Below are positions 1-7,106 of a DNA stretch of 42,222 nucleotides, piece by piece; position 1 is the stretch's first letter; every line of letters starts with the position of its first letter. The notes under the pieces were generated by a model. The model saw only the letters and a program-made list of their open reading frames with translations. It did not search any database and was not told where the DNA came from. The stretch comes from RUG11783 sp964599695. GTDB taxonomy: Bacteria > Bacillota > Clostridia > Oscillospirales > Ruminococcaceae. Location: the NCBI GenBank assembly GCA_964599695.1, contig CAZRGP010000021.1:1-42222 (forward strand), written 5' to 3'. The position numbers and the translations under genes are program-made.

Positions 1-8
1 TCATTAAA

Positions 9-48
9 TACCCCCAATACTGGTTTTCTTTGTCCAGTATTGGGGGTA
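9..48. repeat. Perfect 15-bp inverted repeat (strong hairpin)
   Basis: The arms at 9-23 and 34-48 are exact reverse complements, separated by a 10-nt loop. There is no T run after the second arm, so it is not a classic intrinsic terminator. It lies directly upstream of the first gene and could be a leader hairpin of that gene, the end of something left of the window, or an element terminus. Confidence 0.7.
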
Positions 49-80
49 CACATCATTATGGCACAGGTGATTTTTTGAAA

Positions 81-776
81 TTGAATAAGCGCGAGTGCAG
101 CATCAGTATTGAGCTGGTACCTTGTGGAGCTGACATGCTGAAGATTATTATGGTCATCGGAGAAGATCGCCATATCTTCTGGGCAAGTTCTGTTATGGGG
201 TATCAGTTTTTTTCATTTGTAGAGGCAATCTATCAACTCTACTCAGAAGTGCCTGATACCCACCACATCGTCAACTACGGCACAATACACAAAGCTGTTT
301 TCTCTTATCCTGACGATGATCCGTCCCTCCAAGAAGATGAGATTAGAGTTAAAACATCTTTTAGCTGGGATGGAGAAGGGATGTCCTATACTACTATTAC
401 GCTCAACAGGAAATGTAGGCATTGGAACTACCCTTCTGATGGCAAGGACCTGATCGAACTTAGTATTACCAATTCTCAAGAAGATCCTTTCGTTTATATA
501 GTAGATGGGCATGATCTGTGTTACGCTGTAGCTAAAGCCTATACTGAAACAATTAAAAAGCATGGAATCTATGGTTACTATTTATCTACGGGCGGCAACT
601 GCAATGGCATTGGCGATACAATAGACCTTCATATGATTCTTTTCATCAAAGCTTATGCGCTTGATGCTATGGAGGTCCGAGAACTGAAAACTGTTTGGAA
701 AGGTGACCAAAGATGGCAAAAAGCAGTAGGCACGTCTCTTAATAAAGAGATTGAACTTCTGCTTTTCGATATGTAA
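81..776 (+). CDS. Hypothetical protein, AT-rich, start uncertain
   Basis: A protein of about 230 residues that I do not recognise. It has no signal peptide and no membrane segment, and mixes beta-rich stretches with a helical C-terminus, which suggests a soluble cytoplasmic protein. The reading frame is open back to the left edge, so the gene could be cut by the window. However, the frame upstream of about position 50 runs through a perfect hairpin, which is unlikely coding sequence. I prefer the TTG at 81, which has AGGTGA at 65-70 ten bases ahead; TTG at 75 or 30 are alternatives. Base composition is clearly more AT-rich than the genes from 2826 onward, which suggests transfer. It ends just before a terminator that it shares with the convergent lipoprotein gene. 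Confidence 0.55.
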   Translation: MNKRECSISIELVPCGADMLKIIMVIGEDRHIFWASSVMGYQFFSFVEAIYQLYSEVPDTHHIVNYGTIHKAVFSYPDDDPSLQEDEIRVKTSFSWDGEGMSYTTITLNRKCRHWNYPSDGKDLIELSITNSQEDPFVYIVDGHDLCYAVAKAYTETIKKHGIYGYYLSTGGNCNGIGDTIDLHMILFIKAYALDAMEVRELKTVWKGDQRWQKAVGTSLNKEIELLLFDM

Positions 777-784
777 GAAATATA

Positions 785-821
785 AAAAGGGCTCTCCCGT
801 CCGAGACGGAAAAGCCCTTTT
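785..821. terminator. Bidirectional intrinsic terminator
   Basis: The stem AAAAGGGCT (785-793) pairs with AGCCCTTTT (813-821). A-rich and T-rich flanks on both sides let it serve both the hypothetical gene on the plus strand and the lipoprotein gene on the minus strand. Confidence 0.75.
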
Positions 822-837
822 ATCATTTATTTTTCGC

Positions 838-1737
838 TTAGCCTTCTTCGACCAGTCCGGCAGCAGGATCGCCGATTCCATCGGTCACAACAGACTTCAC
901 GGTCATGTCACGGATCGACTCCTCGTCGATCTCCACACCTTCTTCCAGTTCACCTTCGTATTCGACGATGTAGGAGAACAGTCCGTGCTCCATGCCGCAC
1001 TGCTTGTCTTCGTAGGAGGCCCAGCGGAAACTCCAGCCGTCGTCCATCAACTCACCCAGGGTCTTGCCCTGATAGGTGCTCAGTTCTTCCTCGGAAGGTT
1101 CCAGCTCACTCAAGTCATCCAGCACATCGATGGTGAGAGGCGCCAGGATATCATTCTGCTTCTTGTCATAATCGGGATCACTGAAATCCAGATCAAAGAG
1201 GGCCTGGAACTGCTCTTCCGTGAGGTAGGAAGCAGCCCTGTAAAGGGTCCCGTTAAGTTCGAACACACGGGCGTAGACATTGCCCATAGTGGAGGTGCCG
1301 TAGTACGGAAGTCCGAGGATGTCTCCCAGAGTTTTGGCGTCATTGATATCGTCGATGGCCGGACCGTCATAACCGCCGGCCAGCGCGTAGACTGCGATAT
1401 ATTCTGCGTCCTCATCCGCTGTGGGATAGATGAACATATCGGTGGAATAGTCTTCCCCGTTCTTGGTCCATTTCACGAACTGATAATCTTCATATTCCGT
1501 CCTCGTGGCGATACCCACGGTGGTGCCTTTGGCAACATTCATAGCAGAGGAGGTAAAGGTGTACTCCTCGTCAAAGACCGGCTCGGAACCGTCTTCCGTT
1601 GTGGCGATCTCGCCCAGTCCTTCCACGTTGACGCGGATCAGAACGATCCCGTTCCCCGATGTCTGGTTTCCGTTTGCGGCACAGGATGTGGCAAACAGCA
1701 TGACGAACAACACCAGAAGTGTCACAAGCTTTTTCAT
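838..1737 (-). CDS. Lipoprotein with InlB-type (Listeria-Bacteroides) repeat domain
   Basis: A secreted, lipid-anchored protein of 299 residues. The start at 1737 is fixed by AAGGAG at 1747-1752. A short basic N-terminus and hydrophobic core lead to a lipobox (Ala-Thr-Ser-Cys) with the acylated Cys near residue 19. The next 100 residues contain a stretch with the aromatic 'FVKWTKNGEDYS' signature typical of divergent InlB B-repeat / Listeria-Bacteroides repeat domains, which are beta-grasp-like surface modules. The remaining part is very acidic and unrecognised. The role is probably cell-surface binding or adhesion, but the ligand cannot be read from sequence. It is a single gene, convergent with the first gene, with a possible promoter near 1800-1829. 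Confidence 0.75.
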   Translation of the reverse strand: MKKLVTLLVLFVMLFATSCAANGNQTSGNGIVLIRVNVEGLGEIATTEDGSEPVFDEEYTFTSSAMNVAKGTTVGIATRTEYEDYQFVKWTKNGEDYSTDMFIYPTADEDAEYIAVYALAGGYDGPAIDDINDAKTLGDILGLPYYGTSTMGNVYARVFELNGTLYRAASYLTEEQFQALFDLDFSDPDYDKKQNDILAPLTIDVLDDLSELEPSEEELSTYQGKTLGELMDDGWSFRWASYEDKQCGMEHGLFSYIVEYEGELEEGVEIDEESIRDMTVKSVVTDGIGDPAAGLVEEG

Positions 1738-1799
1738 CAATTTATACTCCTTATTTATATGGGGGTCATCGGGCATATGCCCGCTCCACATCGATTTAC

Positions 1800-1829
1800 A
1801 TTTTAATCTATTACCATATGAAAAGCCAA
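1800..1829 (-). promoter_or_regulatory. Candidate sigma-A promoter for the lipoprotein gene
   Basis: On the minus strand TTGGCT (1829-1824) and TAAAAT (1805-1800) are separated by 18 bases. They lie about 60 bases ahead of the start codon. The match is moderate only. Confidence 0.35.
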
Positions 1830-1849
1830 TGACATTTTCTGTCATAATC

Positions 1850-2218
1850 CAATATTTGATATATTTAACTAAAACCTATTTATCTAGGTTTTAGGCGTAT
1901 CGTGATACGATGAATTAGAAATCAGTTCCAAAGAACAAACTGAATTGACGCCAATCTTAAAACGGAGAGGTAGCTGTTTTCCAGACACATGACCGATTTG
2001 AACTACACTCTAAAAAACGGTCTATCGTTCAACACCATTTTAGGTGGAATTATTGACAGCCGCACCTATCTCCTCTACACTAGAATTGGTGGTAGAAGTG
2101 GACAATGTACTGTCCTGCTCCACCTTTTTTATTGAAGCTTTATCGTACAGTACTCCTTTCCCCTACATCGGGTTGGGAAATTGTAATGCTCGACTTTCAC
2201 TCCTGATATGGTGTATGA
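1850..2218. other. AT-rich gene-free stretch with small hairpins
   Basis: No convincing gene is present. Visible structure: a perfect 8-bp stem with a 6-nt loop (1871-1892), and a dyad CGTATC-GT-GATACG (1896-1909) that could be an operator. An intrinsic terminator follows at 2088-2130. Composition is AT-richer than the flanking lipoprotein and GH1 genes. It is best read as the left part of a decayed mobile element that continues to about 2780. Confidence 0.5.
2088..2130 (+). terminator. Intrinsic terminator in the relic block
   Basis: GGTGG (2088-2092) pairs with CCACC (2120-2124), and an inner stem GGACA/TGTCC (2100-2104, 2111-2115) lies within. Six T follow at 2125-2130. No intact gene now precedes it on this strand, so it may have ended a deleted transcript or act as an attenuator. 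Confidence 0.6.
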
Positions 2219-2323
2219 ATCAACTTAACGCAATTGATTGTAGGCAATTACGAAACTGAAACGTTTTTTCAGCATTATCAACCTGACTTGTGGAAAGAAT
2301 ATCAAGGATTGCTTGTGGAGTAA
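2219..2323 (+). pseudogene. 5'-truncated gene fragment, upstream member of a relic operon
   Basis: An open stretch of 34 codons following an in-frame TGA at 2216-2218. It has no plausible start or ribosome binding site. Its C-terminal part looks like genuine protein (hydrophilic, with 'FFQHYQPDLWKEYQGLL'). Its stop codon is one base before the ATG of the next small gene, the tight packing typical of phage or conjugative-element operons. It is probably the tail of a gene whose front has been lost. Family unknown. Confidence 0.4.
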
Positions 2324-2324
2324 A

Positions 2325-2558
2325 ATGGAGAGCTGGAAAGAGTTTTACGCATTACACAAAGAAGAAATTGACCCTCTTCTTGACGAGTATGAAACGCGAC
2401 TGATGTCAATTAAAAACCAAGATGATTTTAACCTCTTCCTTGATTATAGAGACGAGGTCTTGGGCGGCGATTTAACAACCGTTCAAAGAAACGCTATTCA
2501 AACAATGAACGGGTCGTTGAAGATGATGGGTTACATGTTTCCCGAAGGAAAGGCATAG
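2325..2558 (+). CDS. Small hypothetical protein in relic operon
   Basis: A 77-residue acidic, helical, soluble protein with no recognised domain. ATG at 2325 is preceded by GGAG; a TTG at 2313 in the same frame is less likely. The gene begins one base after the stop of the upstream fragment and is followed five bases later by a 30-codon membrane-peptide ORF. Its composition differs from the host genes to the right. The tight stacking of very short genes suggests cargo of a mobile element such as a phage or ICE, now largely deleted. No function can be assigned. Confidence 0.5.
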   Translation: MESWKEFYALHKEEIDPLLDEYETRLMSIKNQDDFNLFLDYRDEVLGGDLTTVQRNAIQTMNGSLKMMGYMFPEGKA

Positions 2559-2562
2559 TCGA

Positions 2563-2655
2563 ATGACCTACACAACTGAAAACTTATTAACCTTGACCGT
2601 GGTGACAATCGCGGTCATTTTATTTGGAATAATCGTCAATGAACGCCAACGTTGA
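2563..2655 (+). CDS. Tiny single-pass membrane peptide (30 aa)
   Basis: ATG at 2563 lies nine bases after AAAGG and five bases after the stop of the preceding small gene. The peptide has a short polar head, one hydrophobic helix of about 18 residues, and a charged tail ending in Asn-Glu-Arg-Gln-Arg. This layout resembles small membrane peptides of phages and type I toxins, but there is no direct evidence for toxicity and no antisense RNA promoter was identified. It could also be a chance ORF, although the ribosome binding site and position argue for translation. Confidence 0.35.
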   Translation: MTYTTENLLTLTVVTIAVILFGIIVNERQR

Positions 2656-2668
2656 TAATCTCATATAA

Positions 2669-2819
2669 GCGATAAACAAAATACCTATTCGTTCCATTGA
2701 CCCGCTAACCTACAAGTGGTACACGAAACAAGGATATGCTCAAATGTGTTAAGTGGAGGTGAACTGTAATGACATCAAACGCCTCCTGGCCATATGGTCA
2801 GAAGGCGCTGTTTCTGTAA
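2669..2819 (+). pseudogene. Relic ORF pair; perfect ribosome site feeding a truncated gene
   Basis: The frame 2669-2752 lacks a start but ends in protein-like sequence ('DPLTYKWYTKQGYAQMC'). Three bases later comes a perfect GGAGGTGA (2755-2762) with ATG at 2769. That new ORF stops after only 16 codons, where it runs into the hairpin behind the GH1 gene. This looks like the join between a decayed mobile element and host DNA at about 2775-2785, the downstream gene having been cut off. Confidence 0.4.
2780..2807 (-). terminator. Terminator hairpin of the GH1 gene
   Basis: The 12-base arms 2780-2791 and 2796-2807 pair with one wobble and one mismatch around an ATAT loop. In the minus direction the stem is followed by TTTGATG, a weak T run. 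It lies 19 bases past the GH1 stop codon. Confidence 0.55.
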
Positions 2820-2825
2820 GATCGG

Positions 2826-4103
2826 TTATTTTTCGGCGTAGCTTCCGAGATGGGCAAGGCTAGGCTTGGGGTGGCGCTCCTGCGTCTTCCGGTCCACCGC
2901 AATGAGGCCGAAGGTCATGGAGAATCCCTTCTGCCACTCGAAGTTGTCCATGAGGCTCCAGTGGCAGTATCCCTTCACCGGGATCCCGTCGTCCACGCAT
3001 GCCTTCACGCCCTTCAGAGCCGTGTCGATGAATGCCACACGGTCGGTATCATCGGAGGTGGCGATGCCGTTCTCGGTCACGATGAGGTCACCGGGGAAAT
3101 CCTTGTGGACCGCCCGAATCACATGCTCCAGCGCTTCCGGATAGTACTCATATTCCATCTGGGTCAGCTTCGCGCCTTCCGGCGGGTTCTTCATGCCGAA
3201 GAGACCGAACTGGCTCCTCGTGTAGTTCTGTACTCCGAGGAAATCGTCGTCCTTTATATAAGGAAGGTAATGAACGAACTCCGCGTCCCACTCCTTCTCC
3301 GCGCTCCTCTTCCCGAAGCGCTCCGGCTGCATGTCATGAAGACTGAGGGACAGACCCACTTTCAGCTCGGGGCAGACCTCCTTGATGGCCTTCACCGCAG
3401 CCTGATGGGCGCGCATCACCAGGATGTCCCCCTCCTTCGTGCGCTGGGACACGAAAATCTGGGGATTCTCGGTGCCGAACACCTCCAGGTTCTCCGCCGC
3501 AGCCAGTTTCCGGTTCTCCATCATCTGCTTGAGATTGACGCCGACCTGGGCCTTCCCGTCGGTCTTTTTCTTCCTGGAGAAGATGGCCGAGAGCATATAC
3601 CTCTTGATGATGCTGGCCAGCTGAAGACCCATGTTGGCCTCGTTGATGGTCACAACATAGTGGAGCTCACTTCCCAGCTCCTTCGCGAGGAACCGGCAGT
3701 AGTCGGCGAAGTCATGCACGGTGCTCTCCGCTTCCCATCCCCCTTTGGCGATGAGCCACTTGGGACTGGTGAAGTGGTGGAAGGTCACGATGGGATCGAT
3801 GCCGTTCTCCCTGCAGCAGCGGATCACTTTCCGGTAGTGCTCCACCTCATCCAGGTCGAACTTGTCCTCTTCCGGTTCGATCCTCGCCCACTCGATGGAG
3901 AAACGGTAGCAGTTGAGCCCCGCATCAGCCATCAGTTTGATGTCTTCCTCATAGCGGTTATAGTGATCCACCGCGTCCAGGCTGGGCTCGGCGAAACTGG
4001 AATATTTCATGTGCTCCATAGCCCAGTAGTCGGAGTAGATGTTGTTCCCCTCCACCTGGTGGGCTGCTGTGGAAGCGCCGATCAGAAAGTCCTTTCCAAA
4101 CAT
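2826..4103 (-). CDS. Glycoside hydrolase family 1 (beta-glucosidase-like)
   Basis: Retaining beta-glycosidase of 425 residues without signal peptide, hence cytoplasmic. The N-terminal 'ASTAAHQVEG' and 'SDYW' signature is typical of GH1. The acid/base Glu155 lies in Thr-Ile-Asn-Glu-Ala-Asn and the nucleophile Glu344 in Val-Thr-Glu-Asn-Gly, spaced as in the family. Two positions deviate: the usual Asn-Glu-Pro is Asn-Glu-Ala, and the usual His-Phe-Asp-x-Pro-x-Trp loop reads His-Phe-Thr-Ser-Pro-Lys-Trp, so substrate choice may differ from standard cellobiases. Start ATG has GGGAGG ahead. It is divergent from a GPH sugar symporter that very likely brings in its substrate; the 226-base gap between them carries direct repeats that may bind the nearby AraC regulator. 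Confidence 0.9.
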   Translation of the reverse strand: MFGKDFLIGASTAAHQVEGNNIYSDYWAMEHMKYSSFAEPSLDAVDHYNRYEEDIKLMADAGLNCYRFSIEWARIEPEEDKFDLDEVEHYRKVIRCCRENGIDPIVTFHHFTSPKWLIAKGGWEAESTVHDFADYCRFLAKELGSELHYVVTINEANMGLQLASIIKRYMLSAIFSRKKKTDGKAQVGVNLKQMMENRKLAAAENLEVFGTENPQIFVSQRTKEGDILVMRAHQAAVKAIKEVCPELKVGLSLSLHDMQPERFGKRSAEKEWDAEFVHYLPYIKDDDFLGVQNYTRSQFGLFGMKNPPEGAKLTQMEYEYYPEALEHVIRAVHKDFPGDLIVTENGIATSDDTDRVAFIDTALKGVKACVDDGIPVKGYCHWSLMDNFEWQKGFSMTFGLIAVDRKTQERHPKPSLAHLGSYAEK

Positions 4104-4137
4104 GGTCCCTGTCCTCCCATTTTCTTTCTGTGCCCAT

Positions 4138-4251
4138 TATCCCACAATGGGAAACATCATTTCTGTATAATATTTCGGTATCTTGTATATATTTTCGTTA
4201 CCGCTCCCGGAATACACGAAATATTATCCCAAGTACCTATATTTTATCCCA
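4138..4251. promoter_or_regulatory. Direct repeats TATCCCA in the GH1/symporter intergenic region
   Basis: TATCCCA occurs at 4138-4144, 4225-4231 and 4245-4251. The last two start exactly 20 bases apart, about two helical turns, a common layout for AraC-family half-sites. They lie ahead of an AT-rich -10-like region for the symporter. The first copy is near the GH1 start. The AraC gene at 5804-7015 is the obvious candidate to bind them. Inference only. Confidence 0.4.
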
Positions 4252-4329
4252 TTCTCTATATATTTCCTTTTTAATATAAAGACACAGAGATACAAAAACC
4301 ATTAAGGAAATGATAAAAGGAGAACTCAA

Positions 4330-5784
4330 ATGGAACAGACCGTAACCTACAGAAAAGTTCCGCTCTGGCAGGTCATCCTCGGCCAGCTCAAAAACGGAGC
4401 TCAGATGGCATTCTACGTACTGATCAACATGATCGCCTACCTCGGAAGCGGCGGATACGGGATCGACACCATCCTCGTCGGTACCATCCTCACCTTCAGC
4501 CGTATCTTCGACGGCGTCATCGACCCCTTCCTGGCAGTGGCCATCGACCGCTTCAACACCAAACACGGAAAGATCCGCTACCTGCTGATCATTGGATTCT
4601 GCGTACGCGCCTGCTCCGTGCTGCTTCTCTACAACATCTTCAGCAACGGAAAACACGGCATCGTCATGTTCATCCTGCTCTACCTGCTGCAGATCGTGGG
4701 CAACTCCATCTATGACATCGTCAGCAACATGGTGCCCGCCGTCATGACCAATGACCCGAAGCAGCGTCCCTCCATCGAGGTATGGGGCACCGTATACAGC
4801 TACCTGTTCCCCACCCTCTTCACGGTCCTCTCCACCTTCATCCTTCTGCCCCGCTACAACAACGAGTACACCGTACCGTTCCTGCGCTCCGCAGCCCTTA
4901 TGTTCGTGGGATTCGCAGCGGTCCTGACCGCCATCGCCATCATCGGCCTCGGTCCCATCGACAAACCGGAAAACTTCAAGGGCATCTCCGCTTCGGAAGA
5001 GGATGACGACGTATCCATGAAGGATATGGCCAAGTTCCTCAAAGAGAACAAGCCCTTCCGTCTCTACACCATCTCCTGCGTAGCGGAAAAACTGGCCCAG
5101 AACGTCACGTCCCAGGCCATCATCACCAACATGATCTTCGGCATCCTCATCGGCAACATCCAGTTCGGGACCATGCTCACCGTCGTATCCATGCTTCCTG
5201 CCATCGTCTTCGCCATCATCGGCGCCAAGCACGCCGGCAAGGCCGGATCCCTTGAGGCCAACCTGATCTGGACAAAGATCTGCGTCGCGGTCACTGTCCT
5301 CACCCTGGTCTTCTGCACCGTCATCGACATGAGGAGCATCTCCGGCAACATCATCATGACCGTCCTGTTCTTCGTCATGCTGCTGGTCAGCAACGGCGCC
5401 AGGATGTGCACCACCACTGCCAGCGGCGCCATGCGCGCGGACATCGTGGACTATGAGCTGGAGCGCAGCGGCAAATATCTGCCTGCCGTCGTAACCGCCA
5501 CCTATAACTTCATCGACCAGCTGGTCACTTCCCTCGGCGCCACCATCGCCACACTGGGCGTATCCCTCATCGGATACCGCAACACACTGCCCCAGCCCAC
5601 CGATGCGCCGACGCCCGCCATCAAGGGAATGGCACTGTTCCTCTACTTCGGACTGCCTCTCCTCACCTGGATTGCCGCCCTTATCGCCCTGAGAGGATAT
5701 CACCTCACCAAGGACGAGATGGTACGCGTACAGCAGACGATCGCTGCAAGGCGCAGCGAAGAAGCGGAGCCGTCCGCAGAATAA
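4330..5784 (+). CDS. GPH-family glycoside:cation symporter (MFS)
   Basis: Twelve-helix transporter of 484 residues in the glycoside-pentoside-hexuronide:cation symporter family, related to MelB and XylP. It is recognised by 'FDGVIDPFLAVAIDRF' with 'KHGKIR' after it at about residues 55-80, and by the second-half 'DIVDYELERSGK' followed by an Asn-Phe-Ile-Asp-Gln stretch. AAAGGAG sits 8 bases ahead of the ATG. It should import a glycoside coupled to sodium or protons, feeding the GH1 (divergent) and GH2 (downstream) enzymes. The short acidic cytoplasmic C-terminus lacks the EIIA-like regulatory domain of LacS. It is convergent with the AraC regulator, and the two share a terminator. Confidence 0.9.
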   Translation: MEQTVTYRKVPLWQVILGQLKNGAQMAFYVLINMIAYLGSGGYGIDTILVGTILTFSRIFDGVIDPFLAVAIDRFNTKHGKIRYLLIIGFCVRACSVLLLYNIFSNGKHGIVMFILLYLLQIVGNSIYDIVSNMVPAVMTNDPKQRPSIEVWGTVYSYLFPTLFTVLSTFILLPRYNNEYTVPFLRSAALMFVGFAAVLTAIAIIGLGPIDKPENFKGISASEEDDDVSMKDMAKFLKENKPFRLYTISCVAEKLAQNVTSQAIITNMIFGILIGNIQFGTMLTVVSMLPAIVFAIIGAKHAGKAGSLEANLIWTKICVAVTVLTLVFCTVIDMRSISGNIIMTVLFFVMLLVSNGARMCTTTASGAMRADIVDYELERSGKYLPAVVTATYNFIDQLVTSLGATIATLGVSLIGYRNTLPQPTDAPTPAIKGMALFLYFGLPLLTWIAALIALRGYHLTKDEMVRVQQTIAARRSEEAEPSAE

Positions 5785-5787
5785 TCA

Positions 5788-5827
5788 AACAGAGGGGACG
5801 GCATCAATTGCCGCCCCCTGTTTTTTT
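5788..5827. terminator. Bidirectional terminator overlapping the AraC stop codon
   Basis: ACAG-GGGG-CGGCA pairs with TGCCG-CCCC-CTGT, and seven T follow at 5821-5827 on the plus strand. The AraC gene's stop codon (5804-5806) lies within the hairpin loop side, so the symporter terminator also encodes the last residues of the regulator. Confidence 0.8.
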
Positions 5828-7015
5828 CTTCCTGTACTCGGTGGGGGACATCCCCGCCACCTCGGTAAAGACTTTGGTGAAATAGTTTCTTGAGGAGAAG
5901 GCCAGGGCGTCCGCGATCTCCTGCATGGAGTCGTTCGTAGTCTCCAGCATCATCTTCGCCCGCTCCACCTTCACGAACTTCGCGTAGTTGGTGATGGTGT
6001 ATCCGGTCTCCTTCTTGAACTTCTCGGTGAGATAGTATTCGGTGTATCCGGTGAGATCCGCCAGGGTCCTCGCCCGCACGTTCTCCCCGATATGATACTC
6101 GATATAGTCGCAGCAGCGCTGGATCTCGGAGGAATACCGGGGATTGCGCCTGCAGCGGAACACACGGTGGATGAAGTCCTCGTACATCCTTCCCGGAATG
6201 GCCGCCACTTCGTTGAAGTTGCCGGCGTTCTCCACCTCCTGAATGTAGGCGTCCCCCACGCTGTAGGCCTCCTCGGGAGGAAGTCCTCCCCGCATGGCCG
6301 CCCTGGACGCCAGGGTGGTGAAGATGATCACCGAGTTCTTGGAGGAACGCAGAGGATCCTTTGAAGTGATCATGACGCCCCTGCTCATCCCGATGGAATT
6401 GCTGAGTGCCTTGGAATAGTCCAGATCCCCGTTCTCCACCATGCGGAGCATGGCCTGCTCCGCCATATACAGCCTGTGCCGGTCCCGGCCTCCGGATTCG
6501 CCGGAAGGCTCGTCCCCCGCGTAGCTGCCTCCCATCTGATAGATGTCGCTGGCGTTCAGTTTCTCCCCGCAGAGGCAGAAGTGCAGCATGAGGAGATACC
6601 GGGCGAAGGAGGGAGAGCCCACCACGGGGACCGACTGCAGCGCCTCCATGAGGCGGCTTCGCTGCTCCACGGTGGCTCCCGGAAAGGCGGAGCGCACTTC
6701 CTTCTCGATCACCTTGCGGGCAACATCGAAATAGAACACCGGACCCAGGACATACATCTCGAAGGGAGCGTTTTCCTCCTTCAGGTACCCGATGCCCCAC
6801 ACCAACCCGAAGGAGGTGCCGACGAGCACCGGTTTGGTCCCGGTCCTTCCCTGTTCCAGCACGGAGGTCAGGAACCCGCCGCCCCGGAAGAAGGAGGAGA
6901 TGCCATCCTCCGATCCGTCCAGACAGACGCCCGTGCTGTCGTACCGTCTAAGATCCAGGGCGTTCCCGCACCGGATCAGATCCCGGTACAGCGCCACCGC
7001 TTCCCTCTTGTCCAT
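5804..7015 (-). CDS. AraC/XylS-family transcriptional regulator
   Basis: A regulator of 403 residues. Roughly residues 295-398 form the two helix-turn-helix units of the AraC family, including 'NYFTKVFTEVAGMSPTEYRK' in the second. The first 290 residues are a long sensor region with no recognised fold; short stretches resemble the PocR-like ligand domains found in Firmicute AraC proteins, but I cannot confirm this. No membrane segment is present. ATG at 7015 has GGGAGG ahead. It sits between the symporter and the divergent GH2 operon, so it likely activates the surrounding glycoside genes on binding a sugar. The TATCCCA repeats near 4225-4251 and the dyad at 7030-7045 are candidate sites. Confidence 0.88.
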   Translation of the reverse strand: MDKREAVALYRDLIRCGNALDLRRYDSTGVCLDGSEDGISSFFRGGGFLTSVLEQGRTGTKPVLVGTSFGLVWGIGYLKEENAPFEMYVLGPVFYFDVARKVIEKEVRSAFPGATVEQRSRLMEALQSVPVVGSPSFARYLLMLHFCLCGEKLNASDIYQMGGSYAGDEPSGESGGRDRHRLYMAEQAMLRMVENGDLDYSKALSNSIGMSRGVMITSKDPLRSSKNSVIIFTTLASRAAMRGGLPPEEAYSVGDAYIQEVENAGNFNEVAAIPGRMYEDFIHRVFRCRRNPRYSSEIQRCCDYIEYHIGENVRARTLADLTGYTEYYLTEKFKKETGYTITNYAKFVKVERAKMMLETTNDSMQEIADALAFSSRNYFTKVFTEVAGMSPTEYRKKKTGGGN

Positions 7016-7029
7016 GTCCGTCCTCCCGC

Positions 7030-7045
7030 AGTATCGTTTGATACT
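7030..7045. promoter_or_regulatory. Dyad AGTATC-GTTT-GATACT between AraC and GH2 genes
   Basis: Perfect 6-bp arms around a 4-base centre, 15 bases ahead of the AraC start codon and within the 91-base gap between the divergent genes. Could be an operator for autoregulation. It does not resemble the TATCCCA repeats. Confidence 0.35.
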
Positions 7046-7106
7046 CTAACTATGACACAAAAATTCATTATCATACAACAAATATTCATGCCAAAGGAGC
7101 ATTTTT

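Noticed and set aside
1871..1909. Possible riboswitch or structured RNA from two adjacent hairpins
   Set aside because: The two small hairpins do not match any riboswitch layout that I recognise and no gene follows with a leader.
4237..5703. Long minus-strand frame opposite the GPH symporter
   Set aside because: Its composition is mostly Asp, Gly, Glu and His, as expected from reading hydrophobic-protein codons backwards. The plus-strand product has clear transporter motifs.
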